Shown: positions 23,790 through 37,164 of the stretch, one piece after another
Position numbering within the stretch: the stretch's first letter is position 1
Layout of the letters: each line of letters begins with the position of its first letter
Assembly: GCA_004154925.1 (NCBI GenBank)
Contig: QJNS01000037.1
Coordinates: 62,001 to 126,000 of the forward strand
Reading direction: 5' to 3'
Source of the DNA: Monosporascus cannonballus
Taxonomy: Eukaryota; Ascomycota; Sordariomycetes; Xylariales
DNA: 64,000 bases
Translations under genes and position numbers: made by a program
The notes under the pieces: model-generated
The model's database searches: none
What the model saw: only the letters and a program-made list of their open reading frames with translations
Told to the model about the DNA's origin: nothing

Positions 23790-24554
23790 TATTTTACCAT
23801 ATCCGGCTAAGTTGTTAAAAACTGTAAACGTATTAACCAAAAGAAAAAGTGCGAAATTTTGGCTTTTTTTATATTTAATTCTGGTTTTGAAATTATGCTT
23901 TATATAATTTGTTTTTGTATTAGTAACTTTTGCATTTTATCGGATGGTATAAAGCGTTGTTAATAATATAACCTGAAAAAACGTTATTACGACGGTTTTG
24001 ATATTCTTTTTTTTCTCTTAAATAATATTAATAAGAAAATAAAGCGTTTACGGTTAGAAAAACTTTTTGCCCGTTAATATTTTCGTAATATTTATCAAAT
24101 GTTGTTAACCGTATCCCGTCGCTTGGACGAGGTATTGTTTCGTTTAAAATGTTTTCGTACTAAATAAAAATTCTTTTATAAAAATGGTATGGAAATAATC
24201 AACCGGGGTTTTTAATTACTGGATAAATTGGAAAAATAGGAAAAGGAGGATCGTTTGAAAGCTAAACGTAAATATTTGGAGACCGAATTTTACATTATGT
24301 TCTCCGAATAGTTTTATTTTTCTAATTCCATTGTGAACGTAAATTAGAACACAATTATCTTCGGTAATTCCGCCGTTATTGTTACGGCTGCACCATACCG
24401 TTACACCACCGGGGCTCAAAAGATTGGTGGAATGATCGCAATTGTGGCAATCATCCTGGTGCTTACAGCTATATATATACTGGAGCTTGTACGGTATCCC
24501 CAAACCGTAACAGTTATTAGTAAAAACTTTTTAATAGGCGTTAAACGTTAATAA
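23790..24554 (+). pseudogene. antisense frame region of M2 with a GC-richer islet
   Basis: This region occupies the place of the antisense accessory frame in M1, M3 and M4 and keeps its end (double TAA at 24549-24554 after a KR codon pair). The inside is longer and diverged. About 24350-24500 is less AT-rich than its surroundings, and the plus strand there reads TAAPYRYTTGAQKIGG, then a hydrophobic run (IAIVAIILVLTAIYILEL) like a membrane segment. The frame upstream is highly charged (LEKxEKEDRLKAKRKYLE). The islet may be sequence specific to this subfamily or captured from elsewhere. Function unknown. Confidence 0.4.
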
Positions 24555-24690
24555 GGTTTTTGGCAAGTTCCTAGATGTTTTCGAAATCCGGATATTTTTT
24601 TTTACTTAATTAAATACTGGGTACATCCGTTTTGTTTCCGCATATCGAATATTTTTTCTATTTCGTACGTTTATTCGTCTTTTATCTTTA

Positions 24691-25069
24691 TGTTACGACC
24701 CAAGCCAAGATCGGTCGCGGAAAGCGGTTAAACCCACACAAGATAGGGTCACGTGATTTGGATCTTTTTAGCATTAAGATCCAACTAAATCTATAAAGAA
24801 CTAATCGAATCCAATGGCATGAGATCTATACCGGTATCAAAATCTAATAAAGATCCAAAATAAATTAAGGAGGATATATAGGTTTGTTATTTCCATAGTT
24901 TAAAAAGTTTTAGTTTGTAATATTTATTAATATTAATCGTTTATAACAATAAGGTATTAAAAGACGTAATAAGTTATTGTATTTATTGCTTAGATTTTAA
25001 CGATATTTCTGATAATATAAATCTGTCGACTTAAGATTTAATAGTTGGTTAAACCGTTAAGCCGTTATA
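24691..25069 (+). repeat. 5' LTR of P2
   Basis: 379-bp LTR starting TGTTACGACCCAAGCC and ending ttaagccgttata. The internal start cgttataaggtttta follows. U3 is mildly mutated, R-U5 heavily. Confidence 0.9.
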
Positions 25070-25127
25070 CGTTATAAGGTTTTATTTAATAATACTGTTA
25101 AATTCTGAATAATATTTAATATTGTTA

Positions 25128-28100
25128 AAATGTTAATTAACGTTTAAGAAACCTTTATTTAGCAGCTTTAAGTTTGAATTCGGAAATTAGAAAAAAATCC
25201 AACCAATTAAGGTTACGTTATTTACTTCAATTTTTTTTGCCCGTATAAAATTAAGGAAATTAAAGCCTTATAATAGAAAAGGTAACTTTTAGACCTTTTT
25301 AATTTAAGTATAAATTTACCTTTATTTTTAAACCTTAATAACCTAATAATTAAGGTTTTAATAATAAGAATATACTTAACGGAAAATGCAATTCATTAAT
25401 TTAAGCCCATTATAAGAAAGTTTCTGGAAATAAGAAAATTAAACAAAAAAATTTTATTAATAAGATTTTTTCGTTTTATATTAATTTCGAAAATAAAATG
25501 TACGATAATTTTGGCAATCCCGACGAAAAACGATTTGTAGCCCAGTAATTCCTATAATTCCGATAAAAAGAATTTATGTCCAAAATACGCCGTAACCTTT
25601 AAAAACTTTAGAGTTATGACAAAATAAGGAAATAATAAAATTAATACTTTTATTAATATATTTTATGAAGGGTTAAAGGATAATATGAAAAACAAGATTA
25701 TTTAAATGAAATAATTAATTACCTGAAACCCATATATTGTAAAAGTAATTAAAACTAATAATCGACAGTTTAAAATACGACAAAAAAAAGGATACTACGC
25801 TTTACGTTCGGGATATAATAAGTTTAACCAAGGAGAAAAACGAGTCGTACCCTTTATTTTTTACGGAACGGCGTTAGAATTTATAGAATTTGGCGTTACC
25901 TATAAATAAAATTAGAGTTATATTAAATGCTTTAATTGTGGCAAAATAGGACATAAGGCATATAAATATAAGAAACCTAAGAAGTTACGGTAAAATAACT
26001 GGATACCCGTACCGGAAAAAGAATTTAAGAATAATTAAAAAAAACAATAAGAAAGTTATTAACATAATTTAAATTAAATATGTATTAAATTTATAATAAA
26101 ACGTTTAATAAGGATTATTACGATAGGAAATGCGACAAAAAATATGAAAACCCAAAAAACTAGGTTAATAAGTATTACGAATATAATAAAAAATATTATA
26201 AGGATAATTGCGTGAATATTAAAACTGGACGGAAAAGATTTTTCCAGAAAACCCTGATTGATACGGCGATATATACGTTATATATTGTCGACGACGAGAA
26301 TATTCCGGTTACGAAAACTGGAAATAATATATCTATAAACGAATTACCCGTACATTTTATAAGAAATTCGATTTTTTAAACCGTACCGGAAATAATAAGG
26401 ATAATAAGTAATAATATTAATAATTTTGAACCATAACCTCAAAGAATGTCCAATAATTAGTCGAAATAGAAAGTTAGCCCGAAAAAGAGTAATGCCCGTA
26501 GGAAAACCTTTTTTATTATTATGGATAATATAATTATTAAACGGCAAAGAAATTAATTTGACGTACGGTAAAAAAGCATTATTAAAAAGTTATTACAGAT
26601 TTTTATTTTTTAATTTATATTCTTTATAAATTCCTAAAAAGAATGTAATTAAAGAAAAAATACGTTAATTTATTTAAGGTTTATAAAATAATAAATAAAA
26701 TAATATAGAATAGGATATAATTATAAGCATACAAGAACAATTTATTCGTTAAGAAAAAGAATTATAAGAAAATTAGAAATATTAATATGGTTTAAAAATA
26801 TTAATACGCCGGCAATAACAATAAATATAACAGCTTAATGCATCAAATAAAAAAAATATAAATATGGTTCGATAAATTCGAATAAAAGTTAAAAAAAGAA
26901 AATTATTTATAAAAATACCGCAGAATAACAAAATTTAGAAACATTAAAGGGAATTTCCGAAAAAGGCTTTAAATGTAAAGATAAAAAATGTTAATAACTT
27001 TATTATTTTAAAAAGACGAATTGGAACATATTAATATATCGTAATAAGAAATTACCAAACTTTGAGCGGAAATTATATTATATCGGATATGGTTAATAAA
27101 CTTAAATTATTATGAAAATATAAATTAAAACTTTATATAACGACGAATGCCGAAAATCACAAATATATTTACGATAATGGAAAAATTATATGCCAAATTA
27201 ATTATTTTGAGATTTTCGTTTAAGGGCGATGTTTAATAGTCAATTTTAATATTATTTTCTTCGGGAGTTATGACATAATTTTAAGATTATTATAAATACG
27301 TTAGTACGAAATTTTGATTAATAGAAAAATTAAGTAATAAAGTTTACCTTATATCTTATTAATAAATGAAAAAAAAGAAATTAATATTTTAATATTTAAT
27401 TGATGATAGCGACGAATATAAGTATAAAAATACGATAAAAACCTTATTACCTAAAAGAATAAAATATAAAAAACAAAACGAGTATTAAAAAAATATAGCG
27501 TATTGTTATTATTATTATTATTGCGAAATTAAGGTAATTAAATTCAATTTTAAATACAAAAATAATAATTTCAAAACTTAAAAAATTTAATTAATATATT
27601 ACAATAATATTATAAATACGAATAACTTTTTATAAAGGAATTTAATACGAAATTATTAAAATATAGCAAATAAAACTGTAAGATAATATTAAAAGAAGAA
27701 TTTTTGATAAAGTTTTATCTTATTTATAATTACAACGGAAATAAGTTACGTATTATTAAAAAATACCTAAAAAATCGATTATAAAAAGGATAAATTTAAT
27801 TTCGGAAATTACTAGCAGAATATTCGATATTTTCCGTACTGAAACAAAAATGAAAGATTACGATTTATGGTTAAATATTAATAATTAAATAATATTATAA
27901 TTAAAAATCGAATATTCTTATTTTTAATTACGGAAATAAAAAACCGATTTTATGAATTTTAATTATTTATAGTATTTGAGCTTAAAAATAAATATAACCT
28001 TATTAGGATTAAGAAAATATACGAATGGAAAATAACTTTTAAAATGAAATACGGATTATTTAAGTATTTGGTTATATTAATAGGACTTACGAACGTATTA

Positions 28101-30410
28101 ATAATCTTTTACCGAATGGTGAATAATATGCTATAAAAATATTGCGATATTTTCGTTATTTATTATTCCGATAATATCTTTATTTTTTGGAAAATCAAAA
28201 ATATATGTAAAATACTTTTATAATTTTTTTTTAAAAAAATTTATAAAACGTAAGGTTATTAATTAATGCGGAAAAAGGTTAATTTTATATATAAAAGGTA
28301 AAATATCTAGGATATATTATTATCTTGAAATCTATTAAAATAAACCTTTAAAAAATCGTTATAATTACAAAATAATAACTGTTAATTACGATTAAAAAGA
28401 TATAAATATTCTTTACATTCATTAATTATTATAAAAAGTTTATTAAAAGCTTTAACAAAATAATTATATTTTTAACGAATTTTATAAAGAAAGAAATATT
28501 TAAATAAATGTTAAATACGGAAAAATATTTCGTGATATTAAGCATGGAATTATTAATAAGTTAGTATTAATTACATATAATTTAAATTATATTATTAAAT
28601 TAAATACCGATATTTCGGATTATGCGTTAAACGTAATAATTGGATAACAAAATAATTGAAGCAAATGGCACCTTATTGTATTTTTTTCGTATAAATTAAA
28701 AGGAACCAAATTTAATTATGGTATTCCAGACAAAAGATGTATGGTTATTATTATGGCATTCCGGAAATTTAAGTATTTTTTTAAAAAAAAGTTTATATTA
28801 AATTAAGGTTAATACGGATTATCAAAATTTGATTCGATTTATTACGACCAGGGAATTTATAAGATAATAATTTCGTTATGCGGAAAAATTGGCGAATTTC
28901 GATTTTATTATTATGTATAAGAAAACCTTAAAAAATAGCAAAATAAATACTTTAAGCAAACGATTAACCCTTAAAGGAAAATTGGTTAAAATTAATTATA
29001 TAATTTTTGATATTATTATTAAAAAATATTTACGTCCATAACAAATTATGACTATTCGGGCAATACTTTTCAATATGCATTAAAAGATTTAATAACATAA
29101 TAATAATCTTTTAAAAAATTAAAAAACGAATAAAATGTAAACTTTAAAAATTTACCGAAAAGATTTAATACGAGAAATATACGAATATTAGTTATATAGA
29201 TATTTAGGGACTTATAAAACTTTAAAAAGGTTTTAACGTATATATTTTTCTTAAAAATGAAAATTACGGTGTAAAAAATTATACGGCAATACAATATTTG
29301 CGCTAAAATAAAGGCCCGACGATATAAACTATACAGAAAACTATAGCTATTATTAATCGTAAAGCGATTATAGTATATAATTATATTTGATTTTATTGTT
29401 AAATTTTTTATATTAAAGAATTTATTTATAAAAATATCTTACGATAGTATTTTCGTAATTGTCGATCGATTTACGAAATTCTTTTATTTTTTTTATCATA
29501 GTGTGAGGATATAAATATCGAATAAATAATATATATTTTTTTCAAACATATTTTTAACAATTACGGATTATTAATAGAAATTATTTTAAATAAAAGATCG
29601 ATATTCGTATTAAGGTTTTAATAAGGCCTAATAATATAAATCGGCTTAAATTATAAATTATTTAACGGCTTTAAATTATAAATAAATAAATAAAACGAAT
29701 TAATTAAACTTTATTAATATATTTACGATTTTATATTAATTATAAATAAAGTAATAAAATTAAAAAATTACCTAATATTTAATTAAATTATAATACCAGC
29801 TATTACGAAAATATTGAAATAATATCAGTAAACGCAAATTTTAGTTTTATTTTAAAAGTTTACAAAAAAATACGTAACGATAGTTTAATTAATATTCAAA
29901 CAATTTTTACGTTAAAATAATTACAATAATTATAATAAAAAATAAAAGTAAAATTAGAATTCGTACGTAATTCAATAAATAAGGATTATAATTAAAAAAT
30001 AAAAAAATTAAATTTCGAAAACGGAAAAATAATTTACATTATTGTAAAAAATATTTAAATAAAACGACCAAATAAAAAACTCGATTTTAAATATATCGGT
30101 CTATATAAATTTATTAAGAAAATCTTAAAAAATAATTATTAATTAGAATATGTATTAAAAGTTAAATTTTATTTAATTTTATACATTTTTTTATTCGAAT
30201 TAATAACAGATATAGTTAAAGTATATACGGCATAAGATAACGTAAAAGTAAAAGACGAATAAGAATACGAAATGGAGAAAATTTTCGATATACGAAAACA
30301 AAACGGATTTACCTAGTACCTAATTAAATGGAAAAAATATCCAAATTCCGAAAACACCTAAGAACCCACCAAAAATCTTATTGGCGCTCAGCGCCTATTA
30401 AAAAATATTT
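25128..30410 (+). pseudogene. gag-pol remnant of P2
   Basis: A nearly unmutated zinc knuckle reads CFNCGKIGHKAYKYKKPK at about 25929-25985 (last Cys turned to Tyr). Next come a protease-side segment with YIVDDENIPV at about 26280-26310, reverse transcriptase with YYSDNIFIF at about 28155-28185, RNase H at about 28680-28880 (YTDHQNL-like block reading NTDYQNLIRF), integrase with VDRFTKF at about 29460-29480, and a chromodomain at about 30250-30400 (EYEMEKIFDIRK, YLIKWKKYP, RLLKNIY). The order and spacing match element B. There is no intact frame longer than about 75 codons. Confidence 0.85.
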
Positions 30411-31048
30411 ACCAATAGCGGCGGATTCACCAAAAAGAACCTCCTAATCGAGGTTTTGGAGAATAAACCAATTAAAGGAATTAACGGGTGGTACAAAGAA
30501 AGAAATTTTAACTTCGGCGCGTTCCTACTTATCCAATCTTTTCATTAATTAAAGTCCGTAATTTATAATTTTAATTTCTTTAGCATAAAAAAATCTTTTT
30601 TAACGATAAAGTCGAAAAAGGCGGCTAATTGTCTCGTTAATATCACGGTACTTGCGCGTTAGATTTTTTTGAATTCTTGCTAAAAACGTAAAAAAGTCTT
30701 TTTAACGACGGCCTTTTCACAATTTAAACGATTTCTTTTTGCTAATACGACGTGAAGAATTAATAAGAACGCCAAAATTATTATAACGACGATTGTTCTT
30801 GATATATTCGTTATAACGACAAATTTTTTCGATTATTTAATATTTGGCACCATTTTCGAAACAAAGCGTATATGGCATTATTTCAAAACCAAACTTAATA
30901 ATATAAACAGTTAAGGAATCTAAGCTTTCTTTTTAATTCGGACGACTATAAGGCTTACAGTTAACAATACGACCTGCCATAATAAAAGTTAAGAACTTAC
31001 TCGGAAAAAAAATCTTTAAGGGTAAAAATCTTAGAAAAAGGAAGATCG
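30411..31048 (+). other. P2 3' untranslated region with antisense Cys-motif remnant and polypurine tract
   Basis: The segment between the chromodomain and the 3' LTR. The minus strand at about 30785-30825 reads RYNEYIKNNRRYN, equivalent to the C-x2-C-x5-C motif of the antisense frame with Cys-to-Tyr changes. It ends with a purine tract (aaaaaggaagatcg) immediately before the LTR at 31049. Confidence 0.6.
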
Positions 31049-31428
31049 TATTACGACCTAAGCCAAGATCGGTCGCGGAAAACGGTCGGACCTATACAAA
31101 AAAGGGTTACGTAATTTGGATCTTTTTTGGCATTAAGATCTAAATAAATCCATATAAAACTAATCGAATCTAATAGCATTAGATCTGTAACGGTGTCAAG
31201 ATTTAATAAAGATTTAAAACAGTTTAGGAAAAATATATACGTTCGTTATTTCCATAGTTTAAATAGTTTCAGTTTATAACACTTATTTATATCAATCGTT
31301 TGCAATAACAAGGTATTAAGAAACGTAATTCGTTACTGTATTTATTGCTTAGATTTCTACGATACTACTGCCAATATAAACCCGTCGACTTAAGGTTTAA
31401 TAGTTGGTTAAACCGCCAAGCCGTCACG
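31049..31428 (+). repeat. 3' LTR of P2
   Basis: 380-bp LTR (tattacgacctaagcc ... gccaagccgtcacg) followed by the duplication cttta. The last base is G instead of the expected A. Confidence 0.9.
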
Positions 31429-31433
31429 CTTTA

Positions 31434-34400
31434 CGTCGTTTTATATCGTATATACCTTAATTACACCCGCTGCTAATCCGAATAAAGAAACGTAAAAAAT
31501 TAGATCAAATTTGACTTTTAATAAAAGTTTTAATTCATAGTTATTTTCTGAGATTTTCTTAGCGATTTTATATGGACCGATATATTTGAAATCGAATTTT
31601 TTTGTTAGGTCGTTTTGTTTAAATATTTTTTGTAATAAAGAAAACTATTTCCCCTTTTTCGAAAATTGGTTTTTTTAATTTTTTCTGGTTGTAATAGTTG
31701 CTTATTTAATTACGTACGAATTATAGTTTTATTTTTATTTCTTAATATAATTATTGTAACTATTCTGATCTAAAAATTATTTTAATATTAGTTGGGTTAT
31801 CGTTATATATTGTTTTTTAAACTTTTAAAATAAATTTAAAAATTGTCTTTGCAAGTATTATTTTCATGTTTTTATAGTAATTAATATTATAAGTTAATTA
31901 CGTAATTAATATAATATCGTAAATAAATTTTCAAGGTTTAATTTATTCGTTTTATTTATTTAATTATTTAAAGTTTAAATACGTTAAATAATTTGTAATT
32001 TAAACCGATTTATGTTATAGGGCTTTACCAAAACTTAGATGTAAATATCGATCCTTTATTTAAGATAATTTCCGTTAATGATTTATATATGTTGAAAATG
32101 TATTTAAGGTAAATATATGCCATTTATTCGTCATTTATATCCTTGTAATATAGTAAAAAATAAGAAGATTTCGTAAATCGATCGACGATTACGAAAATGC
32201 TGTCGTAATATATTCTTATAGCTAAAAACTTTAACATAAAAAGTTTAGTAATAAAATCGAATATAATTAAATATTATAATCGTTTCGTAATTAATAATAA
32301 TTGTAATTTTCCGTATGGTTTATATTATTGTACTTTCGTTCTGGCATAAATATTGTATTGCCGTATAACTTTTTATATTATTAATTTTATTTTAGGAAAA
32401 AAATATATATGTTAAAGTTGTTTTAAAATCTTATGGATTTATAGATATTCGCATAATTGATATTTATGTATTTTTAATACTAAATTTTTCCGGTGTTTTT
32501 TTAAAACTTATATCTTATTTTTTCTTTAGTTTTTTAAAAACCCGTTATTATATTAGTAAATTTTTTAATATATATCGAAAGCTAATGTTCGAATTATTGT
32601 AATTTGTTATAAGCGTAAATATTTTTTTATAATAGTATTAAAAATTATATAACTAATTTTAATTAAGTTTTTTAAAGTCCGGTCGCTTATTTAAAGTATT
32701 TACTTTATTATTTTCTAAACCTTTTTTATGGATAATAACGAAATTGAAATTCGTTAACTTTTTTATATAATAAAATTATTATTTTATAAATATTCTGGTT
32801 GTAATAAATCGGGTAAGGTTTTAATAATCTGTATAAACCTTAACCTGGTGCAAATTTCCTTTTAAGAAATATTTGAATTCCCGAAATATAATAATAATAG
32901 CTATGTATTTTTTATGTAAAATGCTATAATTAAATTTAATCGTTTTTAATTTGTGCGAAAAAAATGCAATAAGATATAATTTATCTTAATTATCGTATTA
33001 TTTGATTACTGCGTTTAATACGTAATCCGAAATATCGGTTTTTAGTTTAACAGAGCGGTTTAAATCGTACATAATTCATACTAGTTCGTTAATAATCGCA
33101 TCCTTAATATCCTAAAATATTTTTTCTGTATTTGGCGTTTAAATAAACTTTTTTCTTTTGTAAGGTTCGTTAAAAGTATAATTATCTTATTAAAGTTTCG
33201 AATACATTTTCCATAATAATTAGCAAATCCAAAAAATGCCTATATCTCCTTGATTGTCGTTAGCGTCTGTTATTTTATAACTGCAGCGATTTTCTTAAGG
33301 TTTATTCTGATATGTTCTAGGATAATAATATATCTCAAATATTCCATTTCCTATTTGTGGAATTAACTTTTTTTGCGTTAATAAATAACCTTACGTCCTA
33401 TAAGGCTTGAAAAACTTTATGAATGTATTCCGTATATACTTTTTCCATTTTTAAAAATATAAAAATATTGTCGAAATAATAAACGACGAAAATATTAAGG
33501 TATTTTTGTAGCATATGGTTAATTATTCGTTGAAAAATTGCTGGTACGTTTATAAGTTCTATTAGTATAACCAACTATTTAAATAATTTGCATTTCTTTA
33601 TAAGAGTTATTTTTTATTTGTATTTTTTTAATTTTAATAAAATTATATCCGATTTTAAAATTAAGTATTATAAACCATTTAGTTCCGTAAAATCGGTCCT
33701 TTATTTCCGTAATTCAAAGTAATAGTATTTGATCTTTAATGATAATATCGTTTAATTATCGATAATTAATTATAAATCGTAATTTTCTATTTTTTATTAC
33801 GAAAAATAATAAATATCTTATTCGTAACTTCGATGGTTAAATTTATTTTTTTATAACCGATCTTCTGGATATTTTCTGAAAATACGTAATTCGTTTCCGT
33901 TAAAGTTATGAATAAGGTAAAATTTCGTCGAAGGTTTTTCCTGAAAAATTATTTTATAATCTTATTTGTTATATTCTGATAATTTCGTATTAAGTTCCTT
34001 TTTAAAAAGCTTTTCGTATTTATGGCATTATAATAATATATTAATTAAATCTTTTGATTTTTGGAGTTGCTGTTATTTTAAGTTGTTATTTAGTTACTTT
34101 AATTTCGCTTTAATAATAATAACGATACGTCGTATTTTTCTTTAAAACTCATTTTTTTCTTAGATCTTATCTTTTTAGACAGTAAGGTTTTTGTCGTATC
34201 CTTATCTTTACATTTGTCGTTATTATCGATCGAATATTAAGATCTTATTTTTTTTGGTTTACTAATAAAATATAAGGTAAACCTTATTTAGCTAATCCTT
34301 TTATTAATTAAAATTTTGTATTAGCGTATTTATAGTAATTCTAAGATTATATTGTAATTCCCAAATAGAACGATATCGAAATTACTTGTTTAGTATCGTT

Positions 34401-36736
34401 TTTAAATAAAAATCTCAAAGTAATTAATTTCGCGTATAATTTTTTTGTTATCGTAAGCGAATTCTTAACTTTCGGTATTTATTGTTATGTAAAGTTTTAA
34501 CTTATATCTTTATAATAATTTAAACTTATTTATTATATTTGGTGCAATATAATTCTCGTCTAAAGCTCCGTAATTTATTGTTGCAATATACCAGTACGTT
34601 TCGATTCGTATATCCAAAATAATAAAGTTATTAACGGCTTTTATCGTCGCGTTTAAAACCTTTTTTGGGAATTCCCTTTAGCTTTTGTAGGTCCCGTTAT
34701 TTTGCGGCTTTTTTACAAATAACTCTTTTTTAATTTTTATTTAAGTTTATCGAACTTTATTTACTTTTTTTCGTTTAGCGTATTAAATTGTTATATCTGT
34801 CGTTATTGTCGGCGTATCATTTCTTTTAGTTATATTAATTATTCTTAATTTTGCTATAATTTTTTTTCTTATCGAATAAATTATTTTCTTATATTTACGA
34901 TTATATCTTATTATATATTATCTTAATTATTATTTTAAAGTTCTTTTATAAATTAATATATTTTTTCTTTAATAGCTTTCTTTTTATAAAAGTTTACAAT
35001 AACTATTAACTAAAAATAAAGATCTATAATAAATTTTTCATAATATTTTTCCATTATGTACTAAATTATTTTTTTTTCCGTTTGGTAATTGCATTATTAG
35101 TAATAACGAAAGGGGTTTTTTTACGGATATTATTTTCCTTCGAGCCAGTTTTTTGTTTCGGCCAGTTATTAAATATCTCCTGAGGCTATGAATTGAAAAT
35201 ATCGATAGTATTATTTATCGTTTTTATTATCTCCGGTACGGCTTAAATAGTCGAATCTTTTATAATATATACGAATAATTCGTTTATAAATACATTATTT
35301 TTATTTTTCGTAATTGGAACATTTTCGTCGTCGACAATATATAACGTATATTTTGCCGTATCGATCGGGGGTTCCTGGATAAACTTTTTCCGTTTAATCC
35401 TGATATTTGCGCAGTTATGCTTATAATACTTCTTATTATGCTCGCGATGTTTGTTAAGCTAATTTTTTGGTTTTTCGCATTTTTCGTCGAATTTCTAATT
35501 GTAATAATCCTTATTAAACCTTTTTCTATAGGGGACTTAATATATACCTAGGCCGTATTATGTCAATAGATTTGTTTTCGTTTTTCTGATTTTTTCTAAA
35601 TTATTTTTTCAGGTATAGGTTTTTAGTTATCTTAACAGAACTTTTTAGGTACCTTATACCATGCTGTTTTACGTCCCATTTTGTTACAATTATAACATTT
35701 GGTCTGGCTTCAATCCTTTTTATAAGTAGCTCCTTGTTCCATAAATCTTAGTTCCGTACCGTAAGAAATAGTATTATGTCGAAAAACGCTGGTATTAGCC
35801 GTATATCGAAATTTATTATCATTTTTTCCTTTAATACCTCTAGTACGCCATACGTATTATTGGTTGTTATTTTTAACTGCTATAACGATATAATCCGATA
35901 AATAATTAGGCAGATTAAACTTAAAAAGTTTTTCTTATATTTTTTTTCAAGTCATTGAAAAATTTAATTATTAATATTTTTTGTCCTTAATTTAATTTTG
36001 CGGCTAATTGAACTAACGTACTGCCGTAAATGGATGTTAATCCTTTATATTGTAATTATTAAATTTATATTTCGGTTTTTATTTTTTTCGTGTATTATTT
36101 CGAAAACTTTCGTTAATATTTATTCGAATTATTCGTAATTGCTATAAATTCGCATTATTTGCGAGTTTCGTTTTTTTAATAGCAAAATACTATATTTTCT
36201 TATAACGGATTTAAATTAAGTAATTGTATTTCCGGTAAATCGTTTAATTACGAATTCGATTCGTATAATAAACGTAATTAATCCAACAAAAAAAATACCC
36301 GAAATATATTTGGCATTAAGTTAAAAATAATTATAATTTGGTTAAAAATCTATTGAAAAATTCTGGCTTAGGAAGTTTAAGGACTTTTTTTAATTCCTTA
36401 ATAAAGTTTAGCTAAATAACCTAAGTTGTTCGAAAAGGCTTCCCGGTTTTTAAAGCCTTTCTTTTTTTTTAAGCTTTTTATAAGCGGTTTAAAAAAACGT
36501 CTTAAAATCGTTATTATCTTTTTTAAGCTAGAGGATACGTTCGTTTATAGTTTTCAGTCGTCGAAGAACTTTTTCGCGAAAAAAACGAGGTTTCTCCTTT
36601 TCCTTTTCGGATTCCATTCCAGTGTTCGGGTAATTAGAGACCTAATAAATAGGCTGTTCGGGCTGTTTACTAGTAGATATAGTATCGGCGATATTGTTCA
36701 AAGTTTAACGGTATTACTGAATAACAATTTGTAACG
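31434..36736 (-). pseudogene. gag-pol remnant of M2
   Basis: Minus-strand frames: integrase core reading DSIFVIVDRFTKSSY at about 32165-32215; reverse transcriptase reading FVVYYFDNIFIF at about 33465-33500; protease-side segment with VDDENVP at about 35320-35345; zinc knuckle reading TKCYNCNKMGRKTAWYKVPK at about 35640-35705. The chromodomain end lies on the other side of P2, at about 24555-24680. Right of about 36000 is the capsid region. It is less damaged near the right end: a 102-codon plus-strand stretch at 36426-36734 is open only as an antisense shadow. Confidence 0.82.
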
Positions 36737-37159
36737 TATAATAACTAAAGGGTTTAACCAATTATTAAATCTTAGTCGTACGGGTTTATGTTGGCAGAAA
36801 TATCGTAAAAATCTAAGTAATACATATAATAACGTATTACGTTTCGTAAAATTAAAAGTGCTTTAGATAACAAATTATTATTATAAGCTAAAGTTATATA
36901 AATTATGGAAATAATAAGCATATATATTTTCTTATAAATCCCGTTAAATCCTTTGGATTACTCCGGATCCTTATCGGATAACTGCATGGATCCCGTTGGA
37001 TCTCTTAGATTATTCCGGATCCATATCGGATAACTGCATGGATCCCGTTGGATCCCTTGGATTATTCCGGACCCATGTTACGTGATTTTGACCCATTTGG
37101 GTCCTGTTTTGGTCACCAAGTGACCGTTTCCGAGACCCTCCCTTGGTCGGGTCATAACA
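36737..37159 (-). repeat. 5' LTR of M2, at the gene-island border
   Basis: 423-bp LTR. The left (inner) half shows heavy RIP (tataataactaaag for TGTGACGGCTAAG) and the right (outer) half is nearly unmutated (ccgagaccctcccttggtcg). It contains 52-bp tandem units with tccgga at 36962, 37014 and 37066. It is followed by the duplication atgaa. Confidence 0.92.
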
Positions 37160-37164
37160 ATGAA

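Larger units (their letters stand above)
24691..31428 (+). mobile_element. Ty3/gypsy chromovirus P2, full length, nested in M2
   Basis: 6738-bp plus-strand element with LTRs 24691-25069 and 31049-31428 and a perfect CTTTA duplication (24686-24690 and 31429-31433). Removing it rejoins M2 at a place that is uninterrupted in M4 (about 63765-63800). It is a sister of element B in its interior but has a different U3 (caagccaagatcggtcgcgg). It is among the most AT-rich copies, with almost every CAA/CAG/TGG turned into a stop. Confidence 0.93.
23309..37159 (-). mobile_element. Ty3/gypsy chromovirus M2, complete, split by P2
   Basis: Minus-strand element with equal 423-bp LTRs at 23309-23731 and 36737-37159. 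The target duplication is ataaa (23304-23308) and atgaa (37160-37164); the one difference is a G-to-A change on the RIP-damaged side. Without the inserted P2 element (and one duplication copy) it is 7108 bp. Its internal right end reads, in complement, cgttacaaattgttattcag, the same internal start as P3. Minus-strand domains are all present but full of stops. The right LTR forms the border of the gene island. Confidence 0.92.

Noticed and set aside
36426..36734. 102-codon plus-strand frame
   Set aside because: It lies antisense in the gag region of M2 and has no counterpart frame in M3, unlike the conserved antisense gene near the 3' LTR.
1..37164. AT-rich block as mitochondrial DNA or a centromere core
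   Set aside because: The content is nuclear LTR retrotransposons with target duplications; no mitochondrial genes were seen. A centromeric location cannot be tested from sequence alone.
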